DNA of 7,495 bases from Chloroflexota bacterium (GTDB taxonomy: Bacteria > Chloroflexota > Limnocylindria > Limnocylindrales > CSP1-4), in assembly GCA_021801545.1 (NCBI GenBank), contig JAJYXX010000067.1, forward strand, positions 1-7,495, given 5' to 3'. The notes under the pieces are model-generated. The model saw only the letters and a list, made by a program, of their open reading frames with translations, was not told the DNA's origin and made no database searches. Of this stretch, positions 1 to 6,558 are shown piece after piece (position 1 is the first letter of the stretch; each line of letters opens with the position of its first letter). Made by a program: the position numbers and the translations under genes.

Positions 1-566
1 ATCGAGCGGTAGTAGGCGGTCAGCTCGGTCACGTAGGCCGGCCGGCAGGCGGGATCGCCGATCGAGTTGAGCAGGACGTCGACGTCGCCCAGCCCGGCGT
101 CGCGGTAGAAGCGCAGGCCGAGCTCGACGAGTTCGGCGTCGACGGCCGGCCCCGGATCGCCGATCGCCTCGACGTCCCACTGCCAGAACTGGCGGTAGCG
201 CCCGGCCTGGGGACGATCGTAGCGGAACATCGGCCCGGTGAGGGTCAGCTTCACCGGCTGGGGCCACGTCTGCATCCCGTGCTGGACGAACGCCCGGACG
301 ATCCCGGCCGTCGCCTCCGGCCGGAGCGCCCACGTCTCGCGGTCCTCCGCCCGCGGCGCGAGCCGGAACAGTTCCTTCTCGACGATGTCGGTCGTCTCCC
401 CCACCCCGCGCTCGAAGACGTCGCTCCGTTCGAAGAGCGGGGTCTCGATCTCACGGTAGCCGTAGCGTGCCGCGAGATCGGCGGCGAGCCGTTCGAGGCG
501 CGCCCAGCCGGGGCGTTCGGGGGGCAGGAGGTCACGGGTGCCCCGCGGGGCGCGGAAAGACGGCAT
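1..566 (-). CDS. hisS: Histidyl-tRNA synthetase (HisRS), N-terminal 188 residues; gene runs off the left edge
   Basis: Class II aminoacyl-tRNA synthetase that charges tRNA-His with histidine in the cytoplasm, using ATP. The visible peptide has the HisRS order of motifs: RGTRDLLP (residues 8-15), YGYREIETPLFE (35-46; motif 1 region), RGVGETTDIVEKELF (53-67), LRPEATA (81-87) and the motif 2 block GPMFRYDRPQAGRYRQF (111-127) with its ATP-binding Arg. LNSIGDPACRPAY follows at 166-178. The start is the ATG at 566-564, because RGTRDLLP normally lies within the first 10-15 residues of HisRS. Motif 3 and the anticodon-binding domain lie outside the window (family length about 420-430 aa). The gene lies 45 nt downstream of rel on the same strand. 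There is no Shine-Dalgarno at normal spacing; the nearest AGGTGA is more than 20 nt upstream, and a TAGACT box sits 7 nt before the ATG. The motif variant LRPEATA (usually LRPEGTA) is minor. Identification is very secure. Confidence 0.97.
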   Translation of the reverse strand, partial: MPSFRAPRGTRDLLPPERPGWARLERLAADLAARYGYREIETPLFERSDVFERGVGETTDIVEKELFRLAPRAEDRETWALRPEATAGIVRAFVQHGMQTWPQPVKLTLTGPMFRYDRPQAGRYRQFWQWDVEAIGDPGPAVDAELVELGLRFYRDAGLGDVDVLLNSIGDPACRPAYVTELTAYYRS

Positions 567-611
567 GACCGGAAGTCTAGCGACTAGCCGGGCTCACCTG
601 CCGCTCCCGAC
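567..611 (-). other. 45-nt rel-hisS intergenic gap
   Basis: Read on the minus strand, this follows the rel TGA and holds an AGGTGA that is too far from the hisS ATG to be a normal ribosome binding site. It then holds CTAGTCGCTAG, a short stretch poorer in G+C than its surroundings, which contains the candidate -10 box. It is too short for a T-box leader or an attenuator. I see no T-rich terminator for rel here, so read-through from rel into hisS remains likely even if the local promoter is real. Confidence 0.6.
574..579 (-). promoter_or_regulatory. Candidate -10 box (TAGACT) for a leaderless hisS transcript
   Basis: The minus strand reads TAGACT, then 7 nt, then the hisS ATG. A TANNNT box at this distance would put the transcription start at or within a base or two of the A of ATG, which is the leaderless arrangement described in Actinobacteria and Deinococcus. 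The lack of a well-spaced Shine-Dalgarno fits. No convincing -35 hexamer lies 16-18 nt upstream (the bases there are GGCAGG), so a chance match is quite possible. Confidence 0.3.
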
Positions 612-2846
612 TCAGCTGAGGTCGCGCTGGACAGTCAGGACGTCCTTGAGCTGCTCGATCCGGCCCATCACCCGCGCCAGCTGTGAGACCGAGGCGACCT
701 GGAGGGTCGCTGTCACCGTCGTCGTGTGGTCGGCCGAGACGCGGACCTGCGCGGCGAGGATGTTCACCTTGTTCTCGGCCACGACCTGGGTGATGTCGCT
801 CAGCAGACCGGTCCGGTCGTACGCCTCGACGCGGATCGCGATCGGATACGTCTGGGCCGGGGCGGCCTCCCACTCGACCTCGATGAACCGCGAGACCTCG
901 CGCTCGTTGAGCACCGTCGGGCACGAGCGCAGGTGCACGGTGACCCCCTTGCCCCGGGTGATGAAGCCAACGATCGGGTCGCCCGGGATCGGGTGGCAGC
1001 ACTTGGCGAAGCGGACGAGCAGATCGCCGACCCCCTTGACCCGGATGCCCCCGGTCCGGGCGCCGGTCGCGGGCGGCGCGACGGCGGGCAGGGCAAGCTC
1101 GGAGTCGTCGACGACCCCGAGCCGGGTGACGACCTGCTGGGCGCCGAGCGCCCCGTAGCCGATCGCGGCATAGAAGTCGTCGACCGTCTCGTGGTTGTAG
1201 CTCTTCGCGATCTCGGCGATCCGCTCGAGCCCGACCGCCTGGATCGAGGTACGGGCGAGACGGCGCAGCTCGCGCTCGAGCGACTCGCGACCGTGGGCGA
1301 TGTTCTCGTCGCGATCCTTGCGCTTGAACCACTGGCGGATCTTCTCTCGGGCATGGCTCGTGCGGACCAGGTTCAGCCAGTCCCGGGACGGGCCGTGCTC
1401 GCCCTTCGTGGTCACGATCTCCACGATGTCGCCGTTCTTCAGACGGTAGTCGAGCGGCACGAGCCGATTGTTCACCTTCGCCCCGATGCAGCGGTGGCCG
1501 ACATCGGTGTGGATGCGGTAGGCGAAATCGAGCGGCGTCGCGCCGGCCGGGAGGTCCTTGACGTCGCCCTTCGGGGTGAAGACGAAGACCTGGTCCTGGA
1601 AGATGTCGAGCTTGATCCCCTCGACGAACTCGGTCGCGTCGGAGACCTCGCGCTGCCAGTCCATCAGCTGGCGCAGCCAGGCGAGCTTGGCGTCGTAGTC
1701 GCGGTCCGACTTCGAGCCTTCCTTGTAGCGCCAGTGGGCGGCGATCCCGACCTCCGAGACCTGGTGCATCGCGTGGGTCCGGATCTGGATCTCGAGCGGC
1801 TTGCCGTCGAGCGCGATCACCGCGGTGTGGAGGCTCTGGTAGAGGTTGTTCTTGGGGACCGCGATGTAGTCATCGAACTGGCCCGGGATCGGCCGCCAGA
1901 GCGAATGGACGACACCGAGCGCCGCGTAGCAGTCGCGAACCTCGTTGACGAGGATCCTGATCGCGTAGACGTCGTAGATCTCGCCGAACTCGGCGCCCTT
2001 CCGCTGCATCTTCTTCCAGATGCTGTAGAGGTGCTTCGGGCGACCGGAGAGCTCGGCCTCGATCCCCTGGCGCTCGAGCTCCGGGCGGAGGATCTCGATC
2101 GCCCGTTCGATGTACGACTCGCGCCCGGCACGCCGTGTGTCGAGCAGGCGGGCGAGCTCGCGGAACCGCTCGGGCTCGAGCGCCTTGAAGGCGAGATCCT
2201 CGAGCTCCCACTTCATCTGCCAGATACCGAGCCGCTCCGCCAGCGGCGCGTAGATCTCCATCGTCTGGCGGGCGATCCGCTGCTGCTTGTCGAGCGGCAG
2301 GGCCGAGAGCGTGCGCATGTTGTGGAGCCGGTCGGCGAGCTTGATGAGGACGACCCGGATGTCCTCAGCCATCCCCAGGAACATCTTCCGGATGTTCTCG
2401 GCCTGTTGCTGCTCGTGGCTGTGGGTGCTGAACTTCGAGAGTTTCGTCACCCCGTCGACGAGCTGGGCGATCTCGGCCCCGAACCGCTCCTCGATGTCCG
2501 CCAGGTGGTACTCGGTGTCCTCGGGGACATCGTGAAGGAGCGCAGCGGCGACCGCGACCGGATCGATCCCGAGCTCGGCCAGGATCCGCGCCGAGGCGAT
2601 CGGGTGTGTGACGTACAGCTCGCCCGAGGCTCGCTTCTGATCGGCGTGCGCCTCGACCGCGAGATCGAACGCGCGCTCGATGACGCTCAGGTCCGCGGAC
2701 GGATGGTGGGCGCGGACCTCGACGAGCAGCTGCCGGCGGAGCGACTCGAGCGACGCCCCCTCGCGAGAGGGCCCGGGTCGGCTGAGCGCACGTCGCTGCC
2801 CGCGGCGTGAGATCTTCAGATCGGTACCTGGCTGCGGAATCGGCAT
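612..2846 (-). CDS. rel: Bifunctional RelA/SpoT-family (p)ppGpp synthetase/hydrolase (long RSH protein)
   Basis: Makes (p)ppGpp from ATP and GDP/GTP when uncharged tRNA stalls ribosomes, and degrades it again (stringent response). The 744 aa match the usual long Rel length. Domains in order: HD hydrolase with H81, HDVPEDT (105-111) and ADRLHNMRTL (171-180, metal ligand D172 and N176), so hydrolysis looks intact; synthetase with GRPKHLYSIWKK (268-279), YQSLH (336-340) and LEIQIRT (351-357); TGS about 419-480; helical linker; zinc-finger/CC domain with C616, C617, H638 and C642; C-terminal ACT about 665-740. The loop before YIAVPK reads QFDD (323-326). Bifunctional Rel enzymes normally have RxKD there and synthetase-only RelA has ExDD, so this is a mixed signature. 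The ATG at 2846 gives a 50-residue lead-in to the HD domain, with GGAG only 4 nt before the start. The gene lies 72 nt after murE and 45 nt before hisS. Function is secure; the balance of the two activities is not readable from sequence. Confidence 0.97.
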   Translation of the reverse strand: MPIPQPGTDLKISRRGQRRALSRPGPSREGASLESLRRQLLVEVRAHHPSADLSVIERAFDLAVEAHADQKRASGELYVTHPIASARILAELGIDPVAVAAALLHDVPEDTEYHLADIEERFGAEIAQLVDGVTKLSKFSTHSHEQQQAENIRKMFLGMAEDIRVVLIKLADRLHNMRTLSALPLDKQQRIARQTMEIYAPLAERLGIWQMKWELEDLAFKALEPERFRELARLLDTRRAGRESYIERAIEILRPELERQGIEAELSGRPKHLYSIWKKMQRKGAEFGEIYDVYAIRILVNEVRDCYAALGVVHSLWRPIPGQFDDYIAVPKNNLYQSLHTAVIALDGKPLEIQIRTHAMHQVSEVGIAAHWRYKEGSKSDRDYDAKLAWLRQLMDWQREVSDATEFVEGIKLDIFQDQVFVFTPKGDVKDLPAGATPLDFAYRIHTDVGHRCIGAKVNNRLVPLDYRLKNGDIVEIVTTKGEHGPSRDWLNLVRTSHAREKIRQWFKRKDRDENIAHGRESLERELRRLARTSIQAVGLERIAEIAKSYNHETVDDFYAAIGYGALGAQQVVTRLGVVDDSELALPAVAPPATGARTGGIRVKGVGDLLVRFAKCCHPIPGDPIVGFITRGKGVTVHLRSCPTVLNEREVSRFIEVEWEAAPAQTYPIAIRVEAYDRTGLLSDITQVVAENKVNILAAQVRVSADHTTTVTATLQVASVSQLARVMGRIEQLKDVLTVQRDLS

Positions 2847-2855
2847 CGCTCCGCA

Positions 2856-2861
2856 AGGATA
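2856..2861 (-). promoter_or_regulatory. Candidate -10 box (TATCCT) upstream of rel
   Basis: The minus strand reads TATCCT, then 9 nt (including GGAG), then the rel ATG. Initiation about 6-7 nt downstream would leave a leader of only 2-4 nt. The site stands out in very GC-rich DNA, but no TTGACA-like -35 is seen 16-18 nt upstream (GCGGAG is there), so support is weak. Confidence 0.3.
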
Positions 2862-2902
2862 CCAGCGCGTCCGTGCACCTCCGCGAACACGCCGAGGCGG
2901 AT

Positions 2903-2915
2903 GGCGCCCCGCGCC
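2903..2915 (-). other. Short GC hairpin (GGCGC-GGG-GCGCC) just after murE
   Basis: A perfect 5-bp inverted repeat with a 3-nt loop begins 3 nt after the murE TGA. It could pause polymerase or protect the 3' end of the upstream mRNA. No run of T follows on the minus strand, so it does not qualify as a standard intrinsic terminator, and such repeats arise easily at this base composition. Confidence 0.3.
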
Positions 2916-2918
2916 GGG

Positions 2919-4517
2919 TCAGCGGTAGCCGAGCCCGGCGAGCGCCTCGAGGGCAGCGGCGCGCTCGTCCCAGGGCCGCTCCTCGGTGCCGTAGATGATC
3001 GAGCGCTCGTGGCCCTTGCCCGCGAGCAGGACGACGTCGCCAGGGCGAGCCTGCCCGAACGCCGCGGCGATCGCGGCGCGCCGGTCCGGGATCAGCAGGA
3101 GATCGCGTCCGCGTCGGCGCCCGGCGGCCTCCGCCCCCTGCGCAATCTCCTCGAGGATCGCCATCGGCTTCTCGCCACGCGGGTCCTCGTCGGCCAGGAC
3201 GACGAGCCGGCAGCGCTCGCCGGCGATCCGGCCCATCATCGGGCGTTTCGCCCGATCTCGCTCCCCCGCCGAGCCGAAGACCGCGATCAGCCCGCCACCC
3301 CGAGCCGCCGCGACGGGGCCAAGGATGCCGAGCACCTTGTCGAGGGCGGCCGGACTGTGGGCGTAGTCGATGACGAGCCCGAACGGCTGGCCGACGTCGA
3401 CCCGCTCCATCCGCCCGGGAACCGCGACGACCGACTCGAGCCCGGCCCGGACCGCCCCCGGATCGAGCTCGAGCGCCTGGCCGAGGGCGACGACGGCCAG
3501 GGCGTTGTGGACGTTGAACCGCCCGGCGAGGCGCAGCTCGAGCCGGCCCCGCCAGCTCGGGGCGACGACGTCGATCCCGAGTCTGCGCAGCCCCTCCGCG
3601 ACTCGCACGGCGCGAACGTCGCTGCCGTCCGACGTTCCGTAGCTGACGAGCCGTGCGCCGACCTCCCGGGTGACGCGCTCGAAGAGCGCAGCCGCGGGGT
3701 CGTCGTGGTTGACGATCCCCGCCCGCGGCCACGGCTTCCCGGGTCCCCGCTCGGCGAGCCGCTCGAAGAGGGAGAGCTTGGCCGCCCGGTACGCCTCGAA
3801 CGTGTGGTGCAGCTCGAGGTGTTCGTGGCTGAGGTTGGTGAGGATCGCGACGTCATAGGCGATCTCGTCGACCCGGTGGAGCGCCAGCCCGTGCGAGGTC
3901 GTCTCCACGAGCGCCAGCCGGTCGCCGGCGGCGACCATCGCCCGGAGGATCGCCTGGAGCTCCGGGGCCTGGGGCGTCGTCACGTGCTCCGGGTTCGCCT
4001 CGCGCCGCCGGCCGATCTTCGTCTCGACCGTCCCGACCAGCCCGGCCGGGACGCCGGCTGCCTCGAGCGCCGCGACGGCCAGGAACGACGTCGTCGTCTT
4101 GCCGTCGGTGCCGGTGATCCCGACGACGCCGAGCTCGTGGCTCGGGTCGTCGTACCACCAGCCGGCGGACGTCGCGAGCGCCCGCCGGCTGTCGGTCACG
4201 ATCAGCTCGTCGAGCCCGGAGGCGTCCACCGGACGCTCGACGATCACGACGCGGACGCCCGCGCCGGCCGCCGCGGGGAGGAAGTCGTGGCCGTCGGCGT
4301 GCTCACCCGCGATCGCCACGAACAGGCCTCCGGGCACGACCCGTCGCGAGTCGTAGGTGATACCCGCGATCGCCACCCCACCGAGCGCCGCCGGATCGGC
4401 CGCCGCACCACCCAGCCGCGCGCCGATCAGCAACCCGTTCGCGCCGAGGCGCTCGATCAGCCCGCCGAGACGCCGCGGCCCGGTCGGCTCGGCGGCCCGG
4501 ATCAGCTCGGCGATCAT
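2919..4517 (-). CDS. murE: UDP-N-acetylmuramyl-tripeptide synthetase (Mur ligase MurE)
   Basis: ATP-dependent cytoplasmic ligase that adds the third stem residue (meso-DAP, Lys or Orn) to UDP-MurNAc-L-Ala-D-Glu. The 532 aa are near the usual MurE length. Visible motifs: N-terminal ITYDSRRVVPGGLFVAI (53-69); P-loop GITGTDGKTTT (133-143); ETTSHGLA (205-212); TNLSHEHLELH (227-237); AAKLSLF (245-251), where K247 matches the carbamylated Lys; GRFNVHNALA (332-341); IDYAHSPAAL (383-392); FGSAGERDRAKRP (414-426); ADEDPRGE (442-449); AGKGHE (499-504). The third-residue pocket reads EDPR (444-447) where E. coli-type DAP enzymes have DNPR. Arg447, Gly500 and Glu504 are kept but Asn is Asp, so the substrate is not certain. 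The open frame extends further upstream, but that part lies inside femX. The ATG at 4517 overlaps the femX TGA as ATGA and starts the protein at MIAELIRAAE, the expected MurE N-terminus. Translational coupling to femX is likely. Confidence 0.96.
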   Translation of the reverse strand: MIAELIRAAEPTGPRRLGGLIERLGANGLLIGARLGGAAADPAALGGVAIAGITYDSRRVVPGGLFVAIAGEHADGHDFLPAAAGAGVRVVIVERPVDASGLDELIVTDSRRALATSAGWWYDDPSHELGVVGITGTDGKTTTSFLAVAALEAAGVPAGLVGTVETKIGRRREANPEHVTTPQAPELQAILRAMVAAGDRLALVETTSHGLALHRVDEIAYDVAILTNLSHEHLELHHTFEAYRAAKLSLFERLAERGPGKPWPRAGIVNHDDPAAALFERVTREVGARLVSYGTSDGSDVRAVRVAEGLRRLGIDVVAPSWRGRLELRLAGRFNVHNALAVVALGQALELDPGAVRAGLESVVAVPGRMERVDVGQPFGLVIDYAHSPAALDKVLGILGPVAAARGGGLIAVFGSAGERDRAKRPMMGRIAGERCRLVVLADEDPRGEKPMAILEEIAQGAEAAGRRRGRDLLLIPDRRAAIAAAFGQARPGDVVLLAGKGHERSIIYGTEERPWDERAAALEALAGLGYR

Positions 4518-5593
4518 CCGCCGGCCCCGCCGTCCACGCCCTCGCCGCCGAACGCCGCGGCGTCGACTGCCCCGCGCAGGCCGTGCCGACGCCGGGCGAC
4601 CCGAACCCGGAGCGCCTGGCCCGCCTCGTAGACGCTTCGTCCGAGCAGATTGAGGACAAGATCCCAGGCCCCGACGTAGCGGATCTCGCGGCCGCCGAAG
4701 CCGCTCTTGAAGTGGGCGATCCCCGGATGCGCAAGCCCCCACAGGTCGTAGCTCGTCGCAGCCTGCTCGCGCGAGCTCCGGATCGCCTCCCACTTCAGGA
4801 GGTAGTTCGCCCGGCTCTCCGCGCCGGCCGCCGTCATCCCCCCGTACGGCTCGACGACCCGCGGCCCGCAGCGGACGAGGAAGAGCGTCGCCTGGGGAAA
4901 CCCGTCGGCGTCCTCGGCGAAGAGGAGGCGGGCACCGCCGGCGGGGCGGAACGCGGCCCAGACGTCGCGGTACGCCTGCTCGGTCCGGATCAGGAAGCCG
5001 GCCCGGGTCGCGGTCTCACGGTAGATCCGGTAGAAGTCGGCGATCCGGTCGCCCTCTGCCTCGACGATCCTGATCCCCGCGCTCCTCGCCCGGTTGACGT
5101 ACTGGCGCCATTTCTTGCGCAGATCCGCCCAGAGTGCCGACTCGTCCGCCCGGAGATCGATCACCCGTGTCGTCGTCGGCTGGACCGCCGGCGCCTCGCG
5201 CCAGCCAGCCCGCCGGAGCGCCGCGCGCAGCTCCCCGCCCGGATCGAGGAGGCCGTCGCGCTCGATCTCGGGGTCGATCCGCAGCGTCGCGATCCACCCC
5301 TCCTCCGCGAGGCGACGCCGGGCTGCCTCCGTGAAGGACTCAGCCGTCGCCGCCGTCCAGCGGCTCGCCACCGGACCGCGCGGCGCGTAGGCGAAACCCC
5401 ACGGCAGCAGCCGCGGCCGACGGACGAGGATCTGCGCCCCGACGAGCCCGCCGGGCGATCCCGCCGTCACGCGCACGGCTCGCCAGCCGTTCACGGCCTT
5501 CACCCGTGCCCAGGGCGTCGTCTGCAGGTACGAACCCGGCTCCGAACGGGCGACGAAGTCGTCCCAGGTCGCGTCGTCGAGGGAAACGGTCAC
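4514..5593 (-). CDS. FemAB-family peptidoglycan interpeptide-bridge aminoacyltransferase (FemX-like)
   Basis: Expected to move an amino acid from aminoacyl-tRNA to the side-chain amine of the third stem residue of a peptidoglycan precursor (lipid II or UDP-MurNAc-pentapeptide), beginning an interpeptide bridge. The 359 aa fit a Fem protein without the tRNA-synthetase-like coiled-coil arm, like the 335-aa Weissella FemX. Family marks: YLQTTPWARVKAVNGW (22-37), FAYAPRGPV (67-75), KKWRQYVNRARSAGIRIVE (160-178, end of first GNAT-like domain), EPYGGM (248-253), NYLLKWEAI (263-271), YDLWGL (282-287) and HFKSGFGG (294-301). The loop between YDLWGL and HFKSGFGG is shorter than usual. The last about 20 residues are a Gly/Ala-rich tail not needed by the fold. 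The start is GTG at 5593, overlapping the xerC TGA (GTGA). The family is clear. The amino acid donated and the exact acceptor cannot be read; direct coupling to murE supports a cell-wall role over the FemAB-like proteins of exopolysaccharide clusters. Confidence 0.88.
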   Translation of the reverse strand: MTVSLDDATWDDFVARSEPGSYLQTTPWARVKAVNGWRAVRVTAGSPGGLVGAQILVRRPRLLPWGFAYAPRGPVASRWTAATAESFTEAARRRLAEEGWIATLRIDPEIERDGLLDPGGELRAALRRAGWREAPAVQPTTTRVIDLRADESALWADLRKKWRQYVNRARSAGIRIVEAEGDRIADFYRIYRETATRAGFLIRTEQAYRDVWAAFRPAGGARLLFAEDADGFPQATLFLVRCGPRVVEPYGGMTAAGAESRANYLLKWEAIRSSREQAATSYDLWGLAHPGIAHFKSGFGGREIRYVGAWDLVLNLLGRSVYEAGQALRVRVARRRHGLRGAVDAAAFGGEGVDGGAGG

Positions 5594-6558
5594 CGGCCCG
5601 CCGGGCTCCCGTCGCGCCGCGCTCGCGGATGCGCCTCGAGATACACCGTCCGCAGCCGGGTCGGCGAGACGTGGGTGTACACCTGCGTCGTCGCCAGGCT
5701 CTCATGGCCGAGCAGCTCCTGGACGACGCGCAGGTCCGCCCCACCGTCGAGCAGGTGGGTGGCGAAGCTGTGGCGGAGCGTGTGCGGCGAGACGCCGACC
5801 GGCAGGCCCGCGATCCGACGGAGCCGCTCGAGCCGATAGCGCAGGCCGCGCACCCCGAGCGGATCGCCAAGATGGTTCAGGAAGATCTCCGCCGGCTCGG
5901 GCCCGGCCTGCCGGCCGGCTCCCCGCTCGAGCAGGACCGGGCGGCCATCCTCGAGGTAGGCCCGGAGCGCCAGCCGCGCCGGGCGCCCGAGCAGCCCGAT
6001 CCGCTCCTTGCGTCCCTTGCCCACGACGCGCAGCTCGCCGCGCCGCAGATCGAGCGTGTTGACCGCCGCCCCGGCGAGCTCGCTGACCCGCAACCCCGCC
6101 GCGTATGCAGTCTCCACGAGCGCCCGGTCGCGGAGGGCGAGCGCGACCCCCAGTCCACCGTCGTCGGCCGGCGCCGAGGCGAGGTCCGCATCGGCGACCG
6201 CGAGCAGCCGCTCCACCTCGGCGATTTCGAGCACCCGCGGCAACCGTCGCGGCAGGCGCGGGGTGGCGATCGAACCCCACGGATCGCCCGCGCTCAGCCC
6301 CGCCCGGGCCGCGAACCGATGGAACGAGCGGATCGCCGCCAGGCGCTGGGCGACCGAGCTGCGCGCATGGCCGAGACCGAGCTGGCCCAGGTAGGCGCGC
6401 AGGTCACTCCGGGCGGGCGACCGCCAGTCGACGCCGCGGGCAGACAGCCAGTCCAGGTACGCCCCCACGGCCGTCGCGTACGAGCGCTGCGTGTTCGCCG
6501 GTGCGTCGCGGGCGGCCAGGCTGTGCAGAAACCGCTCGAGGGCGGGATCGTTGCTCAC
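5590..6558 (-). CDS. xerC: Tyrosine recombinase of the XerC/XerD type
   Basis: Site-specific recombinase that resolves chromosome dimers at dif during division, usually as a XerC-XerD pair at the FtsK-bearing septum. The 322 aa are slightly above the usual about 300. Residues about 5-90 form the SAM-like core-binding domain (TQRSYATAVGAYLDWL at 23-38). The catalytic domain keeps the full set: R157 (AAGLRVSEL), K181 (VGKGRKER), H259 and R262 (HTLRHSFATHLL), H285 (LLGHESLATT) and nucleophile Y294 (QVYTHVS). Extra length lies in loops near 123-140 and 205-222. Start: GTG at 6558, sharing bases with the topA TGA (GTGA), with GGGAG 12 nt upstream. Being next to topA matches the topA-xerC neighbourhood known in Firmicutes (codV), which favours a housekeeping Xer over a phage integrase; no attachment site or phage gene is nearby. 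XerC versus XerD cannot be settled from one sequence. Confidence 0.92.
   Translation of the reverse strand: MSNDPALERFLHSLAARDAPANTQRSYATAVGAYLDWLSARGVDWRSPARSDLRAYLGQLGLGHARSSVAQRLAAIRSFHRFAARAGLSAGDPWGSIATPRLPRRLPRVLEIAEVERLLAVADADLASAPADDGGLGVALALRDRALVETAYAAGLRVSELAGAAVNTLDLRRGELRVVGKGRKERIGLLGRPARLALRAYLEDGRPVLLERGAGRQAGPEPAEIFLNHLGDPLGVRGLRYRLERLRRIAGLPVGVSPHTLRHSFATHLLDGGADLRVVQELLGHESLATTQVYTHVSPTRLRTVYLEAHPRARRDGSPAGR
5606..5610 (-). promoter_or_regulatory. GGGAG, possible ribosome binding site for femX
   Basis: The minus strand has GGGAG, then 12 nt, then the femX GTG, inside the end of xerC. The spacing is longer than the usual 5-9 nt. The same GGGAG-N12-GTGA layout precedes xerC, which raises the chance that it helps set these starts, though coupling to the upstream stop codon may do most of the work. 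Confidence 0.35.

Larger units (their letters stand above)
2847..2918 (-). other. 72-nt murE-rel intergenic gap
   Basis: The longest non-coding stretch in the window. On the minus strand it has, in order, a tight GC hairpin just after the murE stop, a GC-rich spacer, then TATCCT and GCGGAG just before the rel ATG. It is a plausible place for a partial transcription break between the cell-wall genes and rel. No open reading frame or RNA gene is evident in it. Confidence 0.55.

Noticed and set aside
567..611. T-box or attenuator upstream of hisS
   Set aside because: The gap is only 45 nt and lacks any T-box core sequence or terminator hairpin.
726..2810. A 694-codon open frame on the plus strand opposite rel
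   Set aside because: It is the antisense shadow of rel. GC-rich codons avoid stops on the opposite strand, its translation is a monotonous Asp/Glu/Arg/Leu-rich string without recognisable motifs, and rel below it is fully explained.
2903..2915. Intrinsic terminator after murE
   Set aside because: The hairpin has a 5-bp stem and no following T-run; kept only as a low-confidence hairpin.
1..3300. GATC looks very frequent (about 50 by eye, against roughly 9 expected from base composition alone)
   Set aside because: Most cases are Ile ATC codons preceded by a G-ending codon, which codon usage in GC-rich genes can largely explain. A codon-shuffled null model would be needed before inferring Dam-like methylation.
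2901..4631. A 576-codon open frame on the plus strand opposite murE
   Set aside because: Same reason: low-complexity Arg/Asp/Pro-rich translation lying antisense to a clear Mur ligase, with no motif or context of its own.
4518..4793. Upstream extension of murE by 92 codons
   Set aside because: The extra residues are an Arg/Gly-rich out-of-frame reading of femX; the ATG at 4517 gives the normal MurE N-terminus and an ATGA overlap.
5590..6558. Phage or integron integrase indicating a mobile element
   Set aside because: Sequence, length and the neighbourhood (topA, murE) fit a housekeeping Xer recombinase; no attachment repeats, cargo or composition shift is seen.
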